Shown here: one piece after another, positions 18,114-26,835 of the stretch
Layout: every line of letters begins with the position of its first letter
Position numbering within the stretch: position 1 is the stretch's first letter
Source of the DNA: [Mycobacterium] manitobense
GTDB lineage: Bacteria > Actinomycetota > Actinomycetes > Mycobacteriales > Mycobacteriaceae
Reading direction: 5' to 3'
DNA: 64,000 nucleotides
Assembly (NCBI RefSeq): GCF_025821665.1
Contig: NZ_JACKSJ010000235.1
Span: 186,001 to 250,000 of the forward strand
The notes under the pieces: generated by a model
Databases searched by the model: none
Seen by the model: the letters and a program-made list of their open reading frames with translations, nothing else
What the model was told of the DNA's origin: nothing
Program-made: the position numbers and the translations under genes

Positions 18114-18974
18114 GTGGGACGCGTTGAGGGCAAGGTCGCTTTCATCACCGGTGCAGCGCGCGGTCAGGGCCGCAGCCACGCCATCCGGCTGGCCGAGGAA
18201 GGCGCCGACATCATCGCCGTCGACATCTGCGCCGACATCGACACCGTCGGATACCCCCTGGCCAGACCGGAGGACCTCGAGGAGACCGCGCAGTACGTCG
18301 AGAAGGCGGGCCGCAAGGCGATCATCGCCCAGGCCGACGTGCGTGACGCGGCCGCGCTCAAGGCGGCGCTGGACAACGGGGTCGCCGAACTGGGCCACCT
18401 CGACATCGTCGTCGCCCAGGCCGGCATCGCCGCGATGAAGGGCGCCCCGGCGATGCAGGCGTGGACCGACGGCATCAACACCAACTTCGTCGGCACCATC
18501 AACGCCATCCAGGTGGCGCTCCCACACCTGAAGGAGGGCGCCTCGATCATCGCGACGGCGTCGGCCGCCGCGCTGATGGACGCCTCGAAGAAGGACCGTC
18601 CCGGAGCCGATCCCGGCGGGATGGGCTACATGACCTCCAAGCGCCTCATCTCCCAGTACGTGCACGACCTGGCGACCGAGCTGGCGGTCCGCAGCATCCG
18701 TGCCAACGTGATCCACCCGACCAACTGCAACACCGACATGCTGCAGAGCGAGCCGATGTACCGCTCGTTCCGGCCAGACCTCGAGAAGCCGACCCGCGCG
18801 GACGCCGAACTGGCGTTCGGCGTCCAGCAGGCCATGCCGGTGCCCTACATCGAGCCCGAGGACATCACCAACGCTGTGCTGTGGCTAGCCTCCGACGAGT
18901 CGCGATTCGTCACCGGCATGCAGCTGCGCGTCGACGCGGGCGGTTACCTCAAGTGGTACGACTACCACGTCTGA
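18114..18974 (+). CDS. Mycofactocin-type SDR oxidoreductase
   Basis: A 286-residue SDR starting at a GTG preceded by GAAAGGA. It has the FITGAARGQGRSHAIRLAEE N-terminus, the AVDICADI segment and an insertion before the catalytic YMTSK that mark the mycofactocin-coupled SDR subfamily. Those enzymes hold NAD tightly and need mycofactocin as the external redox carrier, a family inference here. It sits between another SDR and a P450/ferredoxin pair, so oxidation of a P450-made alcohol is likely. Mycofactocin biosynthesis genes are not in this window. Confidence 0.88.
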   Translation: MGRVEGKVAFITGAARGQGRSHAIRLAEEGADIIAVDICADIDTVGYPLARPEDLEETAQYVEKAGRKAIIAQADVRDAAALKAALDNGVAELGHLDIVVAQAGIAAMKGAPAMQAWTDGINTNFVGTINAIQVALPHLKEGASIIATASAAALMDASKKDRPGADPGGMGYMTSKRLISQYVHDLATELAVRSIRANVIHPTNCNTDMLQSEPMYRSFRPDLEKPTRADAELAFGVQQAMPVPYIEPEDITNAVLWLASDESRFVTGMQLRVDAGGYLKWYDYHV

Positions 18975-19016
18975 TTCCGTTGCGCCGCAACATGGTTAGC
19001 CGACTGGAGGAAAGCA

Positions 19017-19208
19017 GTGAAGGTCTCAGTTGACGGCACGCGCTGCCAGGGCCACACGTTGTGCTCGATGATCGCTCCCGACTCCTTCGAACTCGACGAC
19101 GTCGACGGCCACGCGTCGCCGGTGAGCGAGGACGTTCCCGGGGATCAGGAGGAGCAGGTGGCAGAGGCCGCGCACTCCTGCCCCGAACAGGCGATCGTCA
19201 TCGAATGA
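19017..19208 (+). CDS. One-cluster ferredoxin for P450, CxxH variant
   Basis: A 63-residue ferredoxin of the 3Fe-4S/4Fe-4S P450 type, GTG start with TGGAGG upstream. Cluster residues are in CQGHTLC (a His stands where a 4Fe-4S protein has the second Cys) and HSCPEQAI. It lies 46 bp before the P450 gene at 19255, so it is the probable electron donor of that enzyme. Three other ferredoxins in the window carry different residues at the same variable position. Confidence 0.93.
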   Translation: MKVSVDGTRCQGHTLCSMIAPDSFELDDVDGHASPVSEDVPGDQEEQVAEAAHSCPEQAIVIE

Positions 19209-19254
19209 CTCCCACTACCCGGCAGGTCCCGCTCCAGGCAGAGGAGACGACCAC

Positions 19255-20619
19255 GTGAGCATCGACGACGGTGTCACGACCGACGGCGACCGCAAGAAGA
19301 ACACGTACCACTTCGACCGGCACACGCCGGAGTACCGCCTGCAGTTCCAGAAGATCACCGAGGAGATGCAGGCCAAGTGTCCGATGGCGTGGACCGACAC
19401 CTACGACGGGCACTGGGTGGCCGCCGACAGCAGGCACGTTTTCGAACTGGCCCGCTGTCCCGTGGTCTCCAATCACCACGACATCACCGGTGAGACCCCG
19501 TTCAAGGGCATCACGATCCCGAAGGCCAGTCGCGCCACCGTCGTTCGCGGCGGCATCCTCGAGATGGACGAGCCGGAGCACAGCTCCTACCGCGGTGCGC
19601 TGAACCCGTACCTGTCCCCTGCCGCGATCAAGCGCTGGGAACCATTCGTCGACGAGATCACTCGCGCCGCGCTCGACGAGCACATCGCGTCGGGCCGCAT
19701 CGACTTCGTCGAGCACCTCGCCAACGTGGTGCCCGCGGTGTTCACGCTCGCGATGATGGGCATCGAGCTGAAGAAGTGGAACGTCTACAGCGAGCCCACC
19801 CATGCGTCGGTGTACACCCCCGAGCACTCCCCCGAGCGCGAAAAGATCAACGAGCAGCACCGGGAGATGGGCATCGACCTCATCACCAACATGATGGAGA
19901 TCCGCGATAACCCGCGGCCGGGCCTGGTGAACGCTCTGGTGCAGTTGCGCATCGACGGCGAACCGGCACCGGACATGGAGATCCTCGGGAATCTCGGACT
20001 CATCATCGGTGGCGGGTTCGACACCACCACCGCGCTCACCGCGCACGCCCTGGAATGGCTCGGTGAGCATCCCGACGAACGCGAGCGGCTGTCCCGCGAA
20101 CGCACGAAGCTGCTGCATCCCGCCACCGAGGAGTTCCTCCGGTTCTTCACACCCGCGCCCGGCGACGGGCGCACCTTCGCCGACGACGTGGAGGTCGAGG
20201 GCCAGCAGTTCAAGAAGTACGAGCGACTCTGGCTGTCCTGGGCGATGGCCAACCGCGACCCGTCGGTGTTCGACAAGCCGAACGAGATCATGCTCGACCG
20301 GAAGGGCAACCGGCACTTCAGCTTCGGTATCGGCGTACACCGCTGTGTCGGCTCGAACGTCGCACGCACGGTGTTCAAGTCGATGCTGACCGCGGTGCTC
20401 GACCGGATGCCCGACTACGTGTGCGACCCCGAGGGCGCCGTGCACTACGACACCATCGGCGTCATCCAGGGCATGCGCAACCTGCCGGCGACCTTCACCC
20501 CCTCCGACCCGCTGGGCCCCGGTCTGGACGAGACGATCGACAAGTTGCAGCGGATCTGCAACGAGCAGGAACTCGCCCGGCCCATCACCGAGCGCAAGGA
20601 ACCGGCGGTAATCGACTGA
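19255..20619 (+). CDS. Cytochrome P450
   Basis: A 454-residue monooxygenase with a GTG start after GAGGAG. It shows the I-helix GGGFDTTT (Asp-Thr pair rather than Glu-Thr), the K-helix EEFLR and the heme loop FGIGVHRCVG with Cys at residue 364. The C-terminal extension after the heme domain is about 40 residues longer than in the other P450s here. It is distinct from the 34166/35670 and the 1/38039 pairs, so it is a third P450 subfamily in the window. Its donor is probably the adjacent ferredoxin, and the upstream SDRs may act on its product. Confidence 0.95.
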   Translation: MSIDDGVTTDGDRKKNTYHFDRHTPEYRLQFQKITEEMQAKCPMAWTDTYDGHWVAADSRHVFELARCPVVSNHHDITGETPFKGITIPKASRATVVRGGILEMDEPEHSSYRGALNPYLSPAAIKRWEPFVDEITRAALDEHIASGRIDFVEHLANVVPAVFTLAMMGIELKKWNVYSEPTHASVYTPEHSPEREKINEQHREMGIDLITNMMEIRDNPRPGLVNALVQLRIDGEPAPDMEILGNLGLIIGGGFDTTTALTAHALEWLGEHPDERERLSRERTKLLHPATEEFLRFFTPAPGDGRTFADDVEVEGQQFKKYERLWLSWAMANRDPSVFDKPNEIMLDRKGNRHFSFGIGVHRCVGSNVARTVFKSMLTAVLDRMPDYVCDPEGAVHYDTIGVIQGMRNLPATFTPSDPLGPGLDETIDKLQRICNEQELARPITERKEPAVID

Positions 20620-20684
20620 TCTCTACACCGAGGTCAAGGCGAAATGGTTCTATGGGCCGGGGGAAGAACGGGAGGGAAGAAGCA

Positions 20685-21140
20685 GTGAAGCTCGTCAGTG
20701 CCCGCATCTCAACCGCCGCTGCGGCGTTCGCCGTCGCCGTGTTCACCGTGACCGCGATGGTGACGGCCCCGCCCGCGTCCGCGATGCGCCTGGGCAACTA
20801 CGACCTGCTCACGAACCGCTACGACCGGGCATCGTGGATGTGGTACCTCTCCTTCTGCGTTCCGGAGAAGAGCGCCGACTGCGCCAAGGTCAGCGCGCGG
20901 CCGCGGTTGAAGTTCTACGAGTACTACGAGAACAAGGCCTATCTCAAGGACGGTCGCTGGACATTGGTCGTCGACGTACCGGACGGTCTCCGGTGCCCTG
21001 GATACAATCTCCCGACCCGCGAGACCTACGTCTGGGACGACGCCACTCTCGCCGGCACGATCGACTCCCGGTACGACGTCGGCTGCTTCAACGGCCCGCC
21101 CGGCACCCAGTTCTGGACGTTCGCGCTGCGTCGCCTGTAG
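20685..21140 (+). CDS. Secreted protein of unknown function
   Basis: A 151-residue exported protein starting at a GTG preceded by GGGAGGGAAG. The signal peptide spans about residues 1-33 with a PPASAM cleavage region. The mature part holds four cysteines (in SFC, ADC, LRC and VGC contexts) and ends WTFALRRL. No catalytic motif is recognised. It follows the P450 by 65 bp on the same strand but need not share its function; its companion downstream is a hemophore-type secreted protein. Confidence 0.7.
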   Translation: MKLVSARISTAAAAFAVAVFTVTAMVTAPPASAMRLGNYDLLTNRYDRASWMWYLSFCVPEKSADCAKVSARPRLKFYEYYENKAYLKDGRWTLVVDVPDGLRCPGYNLPTRETYVWDDATLAGTIDSRYDVGCFNGPPGTQFWTFALRRL

Positions 21141-21261
21141 TTGCACCGCGCCTGCCAGGGGGCGGTCACGCGCTGTAACGACCAGAACCCTTGGAACGAC
21201 ATGCTGTTAGCCTGTAAAAGAAAGCGGGCAACAACCTGTCGGAACGGGGTAGAAGCAGATT

Positions 21262-21597
21262 ATGAAGCGTGCAAGAGTGCTGGCGGCAATCGGTGGTGGA
21301 CTGGCGGTCTCCGCCCTGAGCCTCTCGGCCGGAGTGGCGTCCGCGCAGCCGAATCTGGATGCGGTCGTCAACACGACGTGTAGCTACGACCAGGTGATCG
21401 CGGCGCTGAACGATCAGCGGCCCGATCTCGCCGCCGAGGTGAATTCGTCGCCGGGGTTCCAGGGGCAGCTGCGCAGCTTCCTGGCGTCGGGGCCGGCCCA
21501 GCGGCAGCAGACCGTGAACTTCCTGAAGGGCAGCTCGATGGCACAGGCCTACCTGGGCCCCATCGTGCAGATCTCAGGATCCTGCAGCAACTACTGA
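21262..21597 (+). CDS. Hemophore-related secreted protein
   Basis: A 111-residue protein with a signal peptide ending VASA-QP (about residue 29) and a helical mature domain. It has the family marks NTTCSYDQVIAALN and a C-terminal SGSC, giving the conserved disulfide, and an LASGPAQRQQ segment. The mycobacterial heme-binding/hemophore family (Rv0203 relatives) has this size and layout. Its role may be heme capture outside the cell, relevant where many hemoproteins are made; that link is inferred. A strong terminator hairpin follows. Confidence 0.85.
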   Translation: MKRARVLAAIGGGLAVSALSLSAGVASAQPNLDAVVNTTCSYDQVIAALNDQRPDLAAEVNSSPGFQGQLRSFLASGPAQRQQTVNFLKGSSMAQAYLGPIVQISGSCSNY

Positions 21598-21603
21598 TGT
21601 GAC

Positions 21604-21644
21604 GGCGTCGGGGCCGGTCGCCATGAGCGACCGGCCCCGACGTC
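21604..21644. terminator. Strong bidirectional hairpin terminator
   Basis: A perfect 15-bp stem (21607-21621 with 21627-21641) around the loop CATGA, extendable to 18 bp with one wobble, lies between the hemophore stop at 21597 and the FadE stop at 21649. Confidence 0.8.
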
Positions 21645-21648
21645 GTTC

Positions 21649-22824
21649 TCAGCCGCGGGGCAGTCCGAGTACCTGCGTGGCGATGATGTTGCGCTGGATC
21701 TCCGACGTGCCGCCCGCGATCGTCCCCGAGAAGCTGCGGGAGAACCGCTCGAACCAGCTCGCGAAGTAGTGGTCGAGGTTCATGTGCTCGTAGCGGCCGG
21801 TGGTCGACGGATGCACCAGACCGTCGGCGCCCGCTGCGGTCAGCGCCGCGTCGGCCGCCCGCATCTCGGCCTCCGACCCGAACAGCTTGAGCACCGACAC
21901 CGATGCGGTGTCCGACTCCCCGCGGGCGGCACGCGCCAGACCCGCCGAGCCCATTGCCCGCAGCGCCTGGTAGTCCATGATCACCGAGGCATACTGGTCG
22001 CGCTCGATCTCGGTGTGCGGTTCGAAATCGGCGATCATGTTGTCGATGCGGTCGGCGAAGCCCAGCCACATCATGGTGCGCTCGTGGCCGAGTGATCCGT
22101 TGATGACCTTCCAGCCGCCGTTGAGCGGTCCGACAAGGTTCTCGGCCGGCACCCGCACGTCGGTGAAGAAGACCTCGTTGAAATCCTTGTTCTCCTCGCC
22201 GCACAGGTCGGCGAACGGCCGGCAGACGACACCGGGCAGGTCGGTCGGGATGATCAGCGCGCTGATGCCCTTGTGCTTGGGGGCGTCGGGGTCGGTGCGC
22301 ACGAAGGTCAGCAGGAAGTCGGCGTCGTGGGCGCCGGACGTCCACACCTTTTGGCCGTTGACCACGAAGTGGTCGCCGTCGCGTACGGCCCGGGTGCGCA
22401 GCGATGCCAGGTCCGACCCGGCGCTGGGCTCGCTCATGCCCAGCGACGCCGTGATCTCACCTTTGAGCACCGGCACCGCCCAGCGGTGTTTCTGCTCCTC
22501 GGAGCCGAACGAGATCAACGACGCCGCAACGATGTTCACGCCCTGCGGATTGAAGCTGTGGTAGATGCGGCGCCGGCAGAGCTCGTCGAGATGGACGAAG
22601 GTCTGCAGCACCGACGCATTGCGGCCGCCGAACTCCGGCGGCTGGGCGGGCAGCAGCCATCCGTTGTCGAACAGCAACCGCTGCCAGTCACGGGCCCACT
22701 GCGGCATGTGCGACACCGAGCGCGGCCGCTCGAGCGTGTCGGCCTCGTCGGGCAGGTGCTCGTCGAGGAAGGCGGAGAACTCGGCCCGGAACTCCTCGAC
22801 ATCGGAATCGAAGGTCAGCTGCAT
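21649..22824 (-). CDS. Acyl-CoA dehydrogenase (FadE type), large subunit
   Basis: FAD-dependent alpha,beta-dehydrogenation of an acyl-CoA. Length 391 residues. It contains the flavin-binding MSEPSAGSDLASLRTRA region, the GGTSEIQRNIIA helix and the QLTFDSDVEEFR N-terminus common in mycobacterial FadEs. The start directly abuts the stop of the shorter FadE upstream (TAGATG). Adjacent unequal FadE pairs in mycobacterial steroid degradation form alpha2beta2 enzymes with one active site per pair, and the same is likely here. Confidence 0.92.
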   Translation of the reverse strand: MQLTFDSDVEEFRAEFSAFLDEHLPDEADTLERPRSVSHMPQWARDWQRLLFDNGWLLPAQPPEFGGRNASVLQTFVHLDELCRRRIYHSFNPQGVNIVAASLISFGSEEQKHRWAVPVLKGEITASLGMSEPSAGSDLASLRTRAVRDGDHFVVNGQKVWTSGAHDADFLLTFVRTDPDAPKHKGISALIIPTDLPGVVCRPFADLCGEENKDFNEVFFTDVRVPAENLVGPLNGGWKVINGSLGHERTMMWLGFADRIDNMIADFEPHTEIERDQYASVIMDYQALRAMGSAGLARAARGESDTASVSVLKLFGSEAEMRAADAALTAAGADGLVHPSTTGRYEHMNLDHYFASWFERFSRSFSGTIAGGTSEIQRNIIATQVLGLPRG

Positions 22825-23829
22825 CTAGAAACCCCTGTACTCCTCGGCGATCCGGGCCCGGTGCTCGGCGGCGCCGCCGAGCAGGAGCTCGCCGGCCTTC
22901 GCCCGCTTCAGCGCGAACTGCAGGTCGTTCTCCCAGGTGAAGCCCATGGCGCCGAACAGTTGCAGGCCGTGCCGGAACACGATGGACTGACACTCACCCG
23001 CTGAGGCCTTGGCCATCGCCGCCGCCATCCGGCGGCGCGGGTCGTCGGCCGCGATGGTCAGCGCGGCGAAATACGACAGGGCCCGGGCCCGTTCGATGGC
23101 GACGTGCATGTCGACCGCCTTGTGCTGAACGGCCTGGAACGAACCGATGGGCACCCCGAACTGGTGACGCTGCTTGGCGTGGTCGAGCGCCAGGTCCAGG
23201 ATCCGCTGGCAGGCGCCGACCATCGTGATCGCCATGCCGGTCAGCGCGAGGTGGTGCGCCTTCTCCGCGTCGACGTGCACCCGGGCGGTGTCCGAGACCC
23301 GCACTCCGGGAAACGACACCTCGGCCACGTGCAGCACCGGATCGAACACCGGGCTGCGGCGCGACGACACCTCCGCGGCCTCGACGAGGAAGACCCCGGC
23401 CTCGGTGACCACGGCCAGCCGGTCCGCCCGGTCACCGTCGACGACGTTGCGGGCGATGCCGTCGAGCACCCAGCCCTCGGCGTCGCGGTGGGCGCTCACG
23501 CCGGAGTACACCGCCGCGCCCGCCTGCTGCGGGTCGTACCGGTCGGCCGCCAGCGGCGCGTACTGCGTCAGCGTCGCGAGGAAGGGTGTCGGGTCGGTGG
23601 CCCGGCCGAGCTCCTCGCAGACGATGGCGAGCTCGACGGTGTTCTCCTGGTCCGTCAGCTCGGTCCAGCCGGCGTCGACGTACAGCTTCCACAGCGGGGT
23701 CGGGTCACCCTCGGGTGAGTCAGGGTCTTCGGCCACGCTGCGGACCAGCGAGGGTGGGCACTGTTTGGTCACCGCGTCGCGCACGGTCTCCTGCCACAGC
23801 CGCTGATCGGCATCGAACTCGAGTAGCAT
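22825..23829 (-). CDS. Acyl-CoA dehydrogenase (FadE type), short partner
   Basis: A 334-residue acyl-CoA dehydrogenase-fold protein, shorter than the usual 380-400. It keeps the C-terminal helix (LFGAMGFTWENDLQFALKRA) but has a reduced middle domain in which flavin-contact residues are hard to recognise. Together with the downstream 391-residue FadE it probably forms a heteromeric dehydrogenase. The perfect palindrome at 23863 lies about 35 bp upstream of its ATG and is a candidate operator. Confidence 0.9.
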   Translation of the reverse strand: MLLEFDADQRLWQETVRDAVTKQCPPSLVRSVAEDPDSPEGDPTPLWKLYVDAGWTELTDQENTVELAIVCEELGRATDPTPFLATLTQYAPLAADRYDPQQAGAAVYSGVSAHRDAEGWVLDGIARNVVDGDRADRLAVVTEAGVFLVEAAEVSSRRSPVFDPVLHVAEVSFPGVRVSDTARVHVDAEKAHHLALTGMAITMVGACQRILDLALDHAKQRHQFGVPIGSFQAVQHKAVDMHVAIERARALSYFAALTIAADDPRRRMAAAMAKASAGECQSIVFRHGLQLFGAMGFTWENDLQFALKRAKAGELLLGGAAEHRARIAEEYRGF

Positions 23830-23862
23830 CCGGCGCCTCCTGGTGCGATGTCACGACTCTAG

Positions 23863-23877
23863 GAGAATAGCATTCTC
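23863..23877. promoter_or_regulatory. Perfect palindrome GAGAAT-AGC-ATTCTC before the FadE pair
   Basis: A perfect 6-3-6 inverted repeat upstream of the minus-strand FadE operon. The same arms and spacing occur at 39343-39357. Reading on the minus strand, TATTCT within it could serve as a -10, so a bound repressor would block the promoter. Confidence 0.6.
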
Positions 23878-23985
23878 GCAACGTGTTGCACCGTTCTCCC
23901 GTAACGGTCATGAGGTTACCTAAGCAGTCTGCTGGGCGACTGACCAGCATGCACGCTCACCTGCACAGATGCGGGTATTCGGCAA

Positions 23986-24000
23986 GAGAACAGAATTCTT
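23986..24000. promoter_or_regulatory. Near-perfect palindrome GAGAAC-AGA-ATTCTT before the amidohydrolase operon
   Basis: Each arm matches 5 of 6 positions of the GAGAAT-N3-ATTCTC motif. It lies about 105 bp upstream of the plus-strand start at 24106. With the site at 23863 it gives one site per divergent transcription unit. Confidence 0.5.
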
Positions 24001-24105
24001 GCCTTTGAAGAACTACCATTTACACTGGGGGCAGGTCCGGCTCCGCCGCGCGTCGTCTTCGACGGTGCGCAGCCCGCGCGAACCGGACGAACACGGAGGT
24101 CAGCC

Positions 24106-25209
24106 TTGGTCATGGAGCACCCCGACGGGACGCTTACACCCGTCATCGATGCGAGCGTGCACATCTTCTGCAAGTCGAACAAGGACCTGCGGCAGAACTT
24201 CCTGCGGGAGCCGTTCCGCAGCCGGGGTTTTCCCGACTACGAGATGGACTGGTACGGGGCGCCCGGTGGCGAATACGCCAAGGGCACCACAGGTCCCGAC
24301 AAGCAGTACCCCGGCTCCGACCCGGACGTCGTCGCGCGCCACCTGTTCGACGAGCGCGGCGTGGACGTGGCGATCCTGCACCCGATGGGCCGCGGCATCA
24401 TGCCGGACAGGCACCTCGGGTCCGCGCTCGCCGCCGGGCACAACGAGATGATGGTGACGCGCTGGCTGGACGACAGCGCACACGGCGAGCGATTCCGGGG
24501 CACCATCCGCGTCAATCCCGACGACATCACCGGTGCGCTGCGCGAGATCGCCAAGTACAAGGACCACCCACGGGTGGTGCAGATCGGCGTGCCGCTGCAG
24601 TCGCGCGAGTTGTACGGCAAGCCGCAGTTCTGGCCGCTGTGGGAGGCGGCCGTCGACGCTGGACTGCCGGTGGCCGTGCACTTCGAGGTCGGCTCGGGAG
24701 TGATGCTGCCGCCCACCCCGAACGGCATCACCCGCACCTACGAGCAGTTCGTCGGCTTCACCGCGATGAACTTCCTCTACCACCTGATGAACATGATCGC
24801 CGAGGGGGTGTTCGAGCGCATGCCCGCGCTGAAGTTCGTCTGGGCGGACGGCGCCGCGGACATGCTGACGCCGTTCATGTGGCGGATGGACTGCTTCGGC
24901 AGGCCCCATCTCGAGCAGACGCCGTGGGCGCCGAGGATGCCGAGCGACTACCTGCCCGGCCACACCTACTTCATCCAGGGCGCGCTCGACGGCCCGGGCG
25001 ACGTCGGCTTCGCCGGTGAGTGGGCCGGCTTCACGGGCAAGGACGACATGGTGATGTACGGGTCGAGCTACCCGCACTGGCAGCTCAACGATCTGTCGGT
25101 GCCCTGCTCCTACAGCGCCGAGCAGCGCGACAAGTTGTGCTGGCGCAACGCCGCGGAGCTGTACGGCATCGAAATTCCTGTCATCGCATCCGCAAGTGCT
25201 GCACAGTAG
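24106..25209 (+). CDS. Amidohydrolase-fold protein lacking metal ligands (likely pseudoenzyme)
   Basis: A 367-residue member of the amidohydrolase-2 (ACMSD-like) family. The TTG at 24106 has GGAGG six bases upstream; an ATG at 24112 is the alternative. The usual metal residues are missing: the N-terminal motif is DASVHIF, the central EHG is ADG, and the C-terminal SDYPH is SSYPH. Its tandem neighbour at 25229 keeps the last two. The fold is probably intact (MLTPFMWRMD and the PHW segment are conserved), so a structural or regulatory role as partner of the next gene product is likely. Confidence 0.85.
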   Translation: MVMEHPDGTLTPVIDASVHIFCKSNKDLRQNFLREPFRSRGFPDYEMDWYGAPGGEYAKGTTGPDKQYPGSDPDVVARHLFDERGVDVAILHPMGRGIMPDRHLGSALAAGHNEMMVTRWLDDSAHGERFRGTIRVNPDDITGALREIAKYKDHPRVVQIGVPLQSRELYGKPQFWPLWEAAVDAGLPVAVHFEVGSGVMLPPTPNGITRTYEQFVGFTAMNFLYHLMNMIAEGVFERMPALKFVWADGAADMLTPFMWRMDCFGRPHLEQTPWAPRMPSDYLPGHTYFIQGALDGPGDVGFAGEWAGFTGKDDMVMYGSSYPHWQLNDLSVPCSYSAEQRDKLCWRNAAELYGIEIPVIASASAAQ

Positions 25210-25228
25210 AGGTAGAAGAGGAGCGATC

Positions 25229-26383
25229 ATGACAACGATCCCGTCCGTCACAGCCAATCCGAGGATTCCCGCTGCCGAACGCATCGCGGTCCGGTGTGTC
25301 GACTCCGACGTCCACCCCGCACCCCGTACCGGCGAGCTGGGTCAGTACATCCCCGAGCCGTGGCGCAGCCGGTACTTCGGCAGCCACAAGGTCGGCGACC
25401 AGATCTACTACGACGCCCCCGACTATGCGCACTCCTACGCGATGCGCGTCGACGCCTTCCCCGCCGATGGTGAATTTCCCTGCAGCGATCCGGATCTCGC
25501 GTTCAAGCAGCTGATCATGGAGGCGGGCGCGGACATCGCGATCCTGGAGCCCGCCGCCTATCCGGCGCGGATCCCCGAGGCGAACCACGCGATGAACTGC
25601 GCGCTCAACGACTGGCAGGACAAGCACTGGCTCGACAGCCACAACAACTGGCACGAACGCTGGCGCGGGTCGATCTGCCTGGCCATCGAGGAGCCCGAGC
25701 GCAGCGTCGAGGAGATCGAGCGCTGGGCCGGCCATCCCTTCATGGCGCAGATCCTGATCAAGGCCGAGCCGCGTCCGTCATGGGGCAACCCGAAGTACGA
25801 CCCGATCTGGGCCGCGGCCACCAAACACGACATCACTGTGAGCTGCCACCTGTCGCGCAGCCACTACGACGAGCTGCCCATGCCGCCGGTCGGACTTCCC
25901 AGCTACAACCACGACTTCATGGTCACCTACTCGCTGCTTGCGGCGAACCAGGTGATGAGCCTGATCTTCGACGGCACCTTCGACCGGCACCCCAACCTGC
26001 GGATCGTCTTCGTCGAGCACGCGTTCACCTGGATCCTGCCGCTGATGTGGCGGATGGATGCGATCTACGAGGCCCGCAAGTCCTGGATGGACATCAAGCG
26101 CAAGCCGAGCGAGTACGTCAAGGACCACATCAAGTTCACCACCCAGCCGCTGGACTATCCCGAGGACAAGACCGAACTGACCCGGGCCTTCGAGTGGATG
26201 GAATGCGAGAAGATCCTGCTGTTCTCCAGTGACTACCCGCACTGGACGTTCGACGATCCGCGCTGGCTGGTCAAGCACCTGCCCGAGCACGCCCGCGAGG
26301 CCATCATGTTCCGCAACGGCATCGCGACATACCACCTCCCCGAGACCGTTCCGGCGCTCGAGGGCCAGGTCCGGGTCTTCTGA
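25229..26383 (+). CDS. Amidohydrolase family protein (metal-dependent hydrolase or decarboxylase)
   Basis: A 384-residue amidohydrolase-2 protein, ATG start after AGAGGAG. Metal-site residues are present: DSDVHP at the N-terminus, His in SCHLSRSHYD, VEHAF and the Asp of SSDYPHW. Family members hydrolyse or decarboxylate cyclic or aromatic acids. It begins 19 bp after the ligand-poor homologue, and a Rieske protein and an alpha/beta hydrolase follow. A complex of the active and inactive homologues is a reasonable hypothesis. Confidence 0.88.
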   Translation: MTTIPSVTANPRIPAAERIAVRCVDSDVHPAPRTGELGQYIPEPWRSRYFGSHKVGDQIYYDAPDYAHSYAMRVDAFPADGEFPCSDPDLAFKQLIMEAGADIAILEPAAYPARIPEANHAMNCALNDWQDKHWLDSHNNWHERWRGSICLAIEEPERSVEEIERWAGHPFMAQILIKAEPRPSWGNPKYDPIWAAATKHDITVSCHLSRSHYDELPMPPVGLPSYNHDFMVTYSLLAANQVMSLIFDGTFDRHPNLRIVFVEHAFTWILPLMWRMDAIYEARKSWMDIKRKPSEYVKDHIKFTTQPLDYPEDKTELTRAFEWMECEKILLFSSDYPHWTFDDPRWLVKHLPEHAREAIMFRNGIATYHLPETVPALEGQVRVF

Positions 26384-26386
26384 CCT

Positions 26387-26803
26387 ATGACCGAGCAGAG
26401 TGAGGCGCCCCGGCCGCCGGCGGGGCGCGAACCCCGGCTCGCGCAGGGGCGTGAACACGTCGTCGCCACCGTCGAAGAGATCCCGCCGGGTACACACAAG
26501 CTGGTGCCCATCGGCAGGCACGGTGTCGGCGTGTACAACGTCAACGGCTCCTTCTACGCCATCGCGAACTACTGTCCGCACGAGGGCGGTCCACTGTGTT
26601 CGGGACGTGCGCGCGGCCTCAACGTCGCCGACGACAGCGTCCCCGGTGACGCGGTGATGGTTCGCGACAAGGAGTACATCTTCTGTCCCTGGCACCAATG
26701 GGGTTTCGAGCTCGCCACCGGTACCACCGCGGTCAAGCCGGAGTGGAGCATCCGCACCTACCCGGTCCGGGTCGTCGGCAACGACGTGCTCGTCCAGGCC
26801 TGA
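26387..26803 (+). CDS. Rieske [2Fe-2S] ferredoxin-like protein
   Basis: A 138-residue Rieske-fold protein with cluster ligands in CPHEGGPL (about residue 65) and CPWHQWGF (about 102). The spacing between the two motifs is about 37 residues, roughly double the common Rieske ferredoxin spacing, with the segment RGLNVADDSVPGDAVMV between them. It begins three bases after the amidohydrolase stop, without a clear ribosome-binding site, so it is probably coupled. It has no oxygenase catalytic domain, so it should be an electron carrier or a structural subunit of the neighbouring amidohydrolase pair. Confidence 0.9.
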   Translation: MTEQSEAPRPPAGREPRLAQGREHVVATVEEIPPGTHKLVPIGRHGVGVYNVNGSFYAIANYCPHEGGPLCSGRARGLNVADDSVPGDAVMVRDKEYIFCPWHQWGFELATGTTAVKPEWSIRTYPVRVVGNDVLVQA

Positions 26804-26835
26804 AGCGGACCTCGCGCCCAGAAATCGGAGACAAG

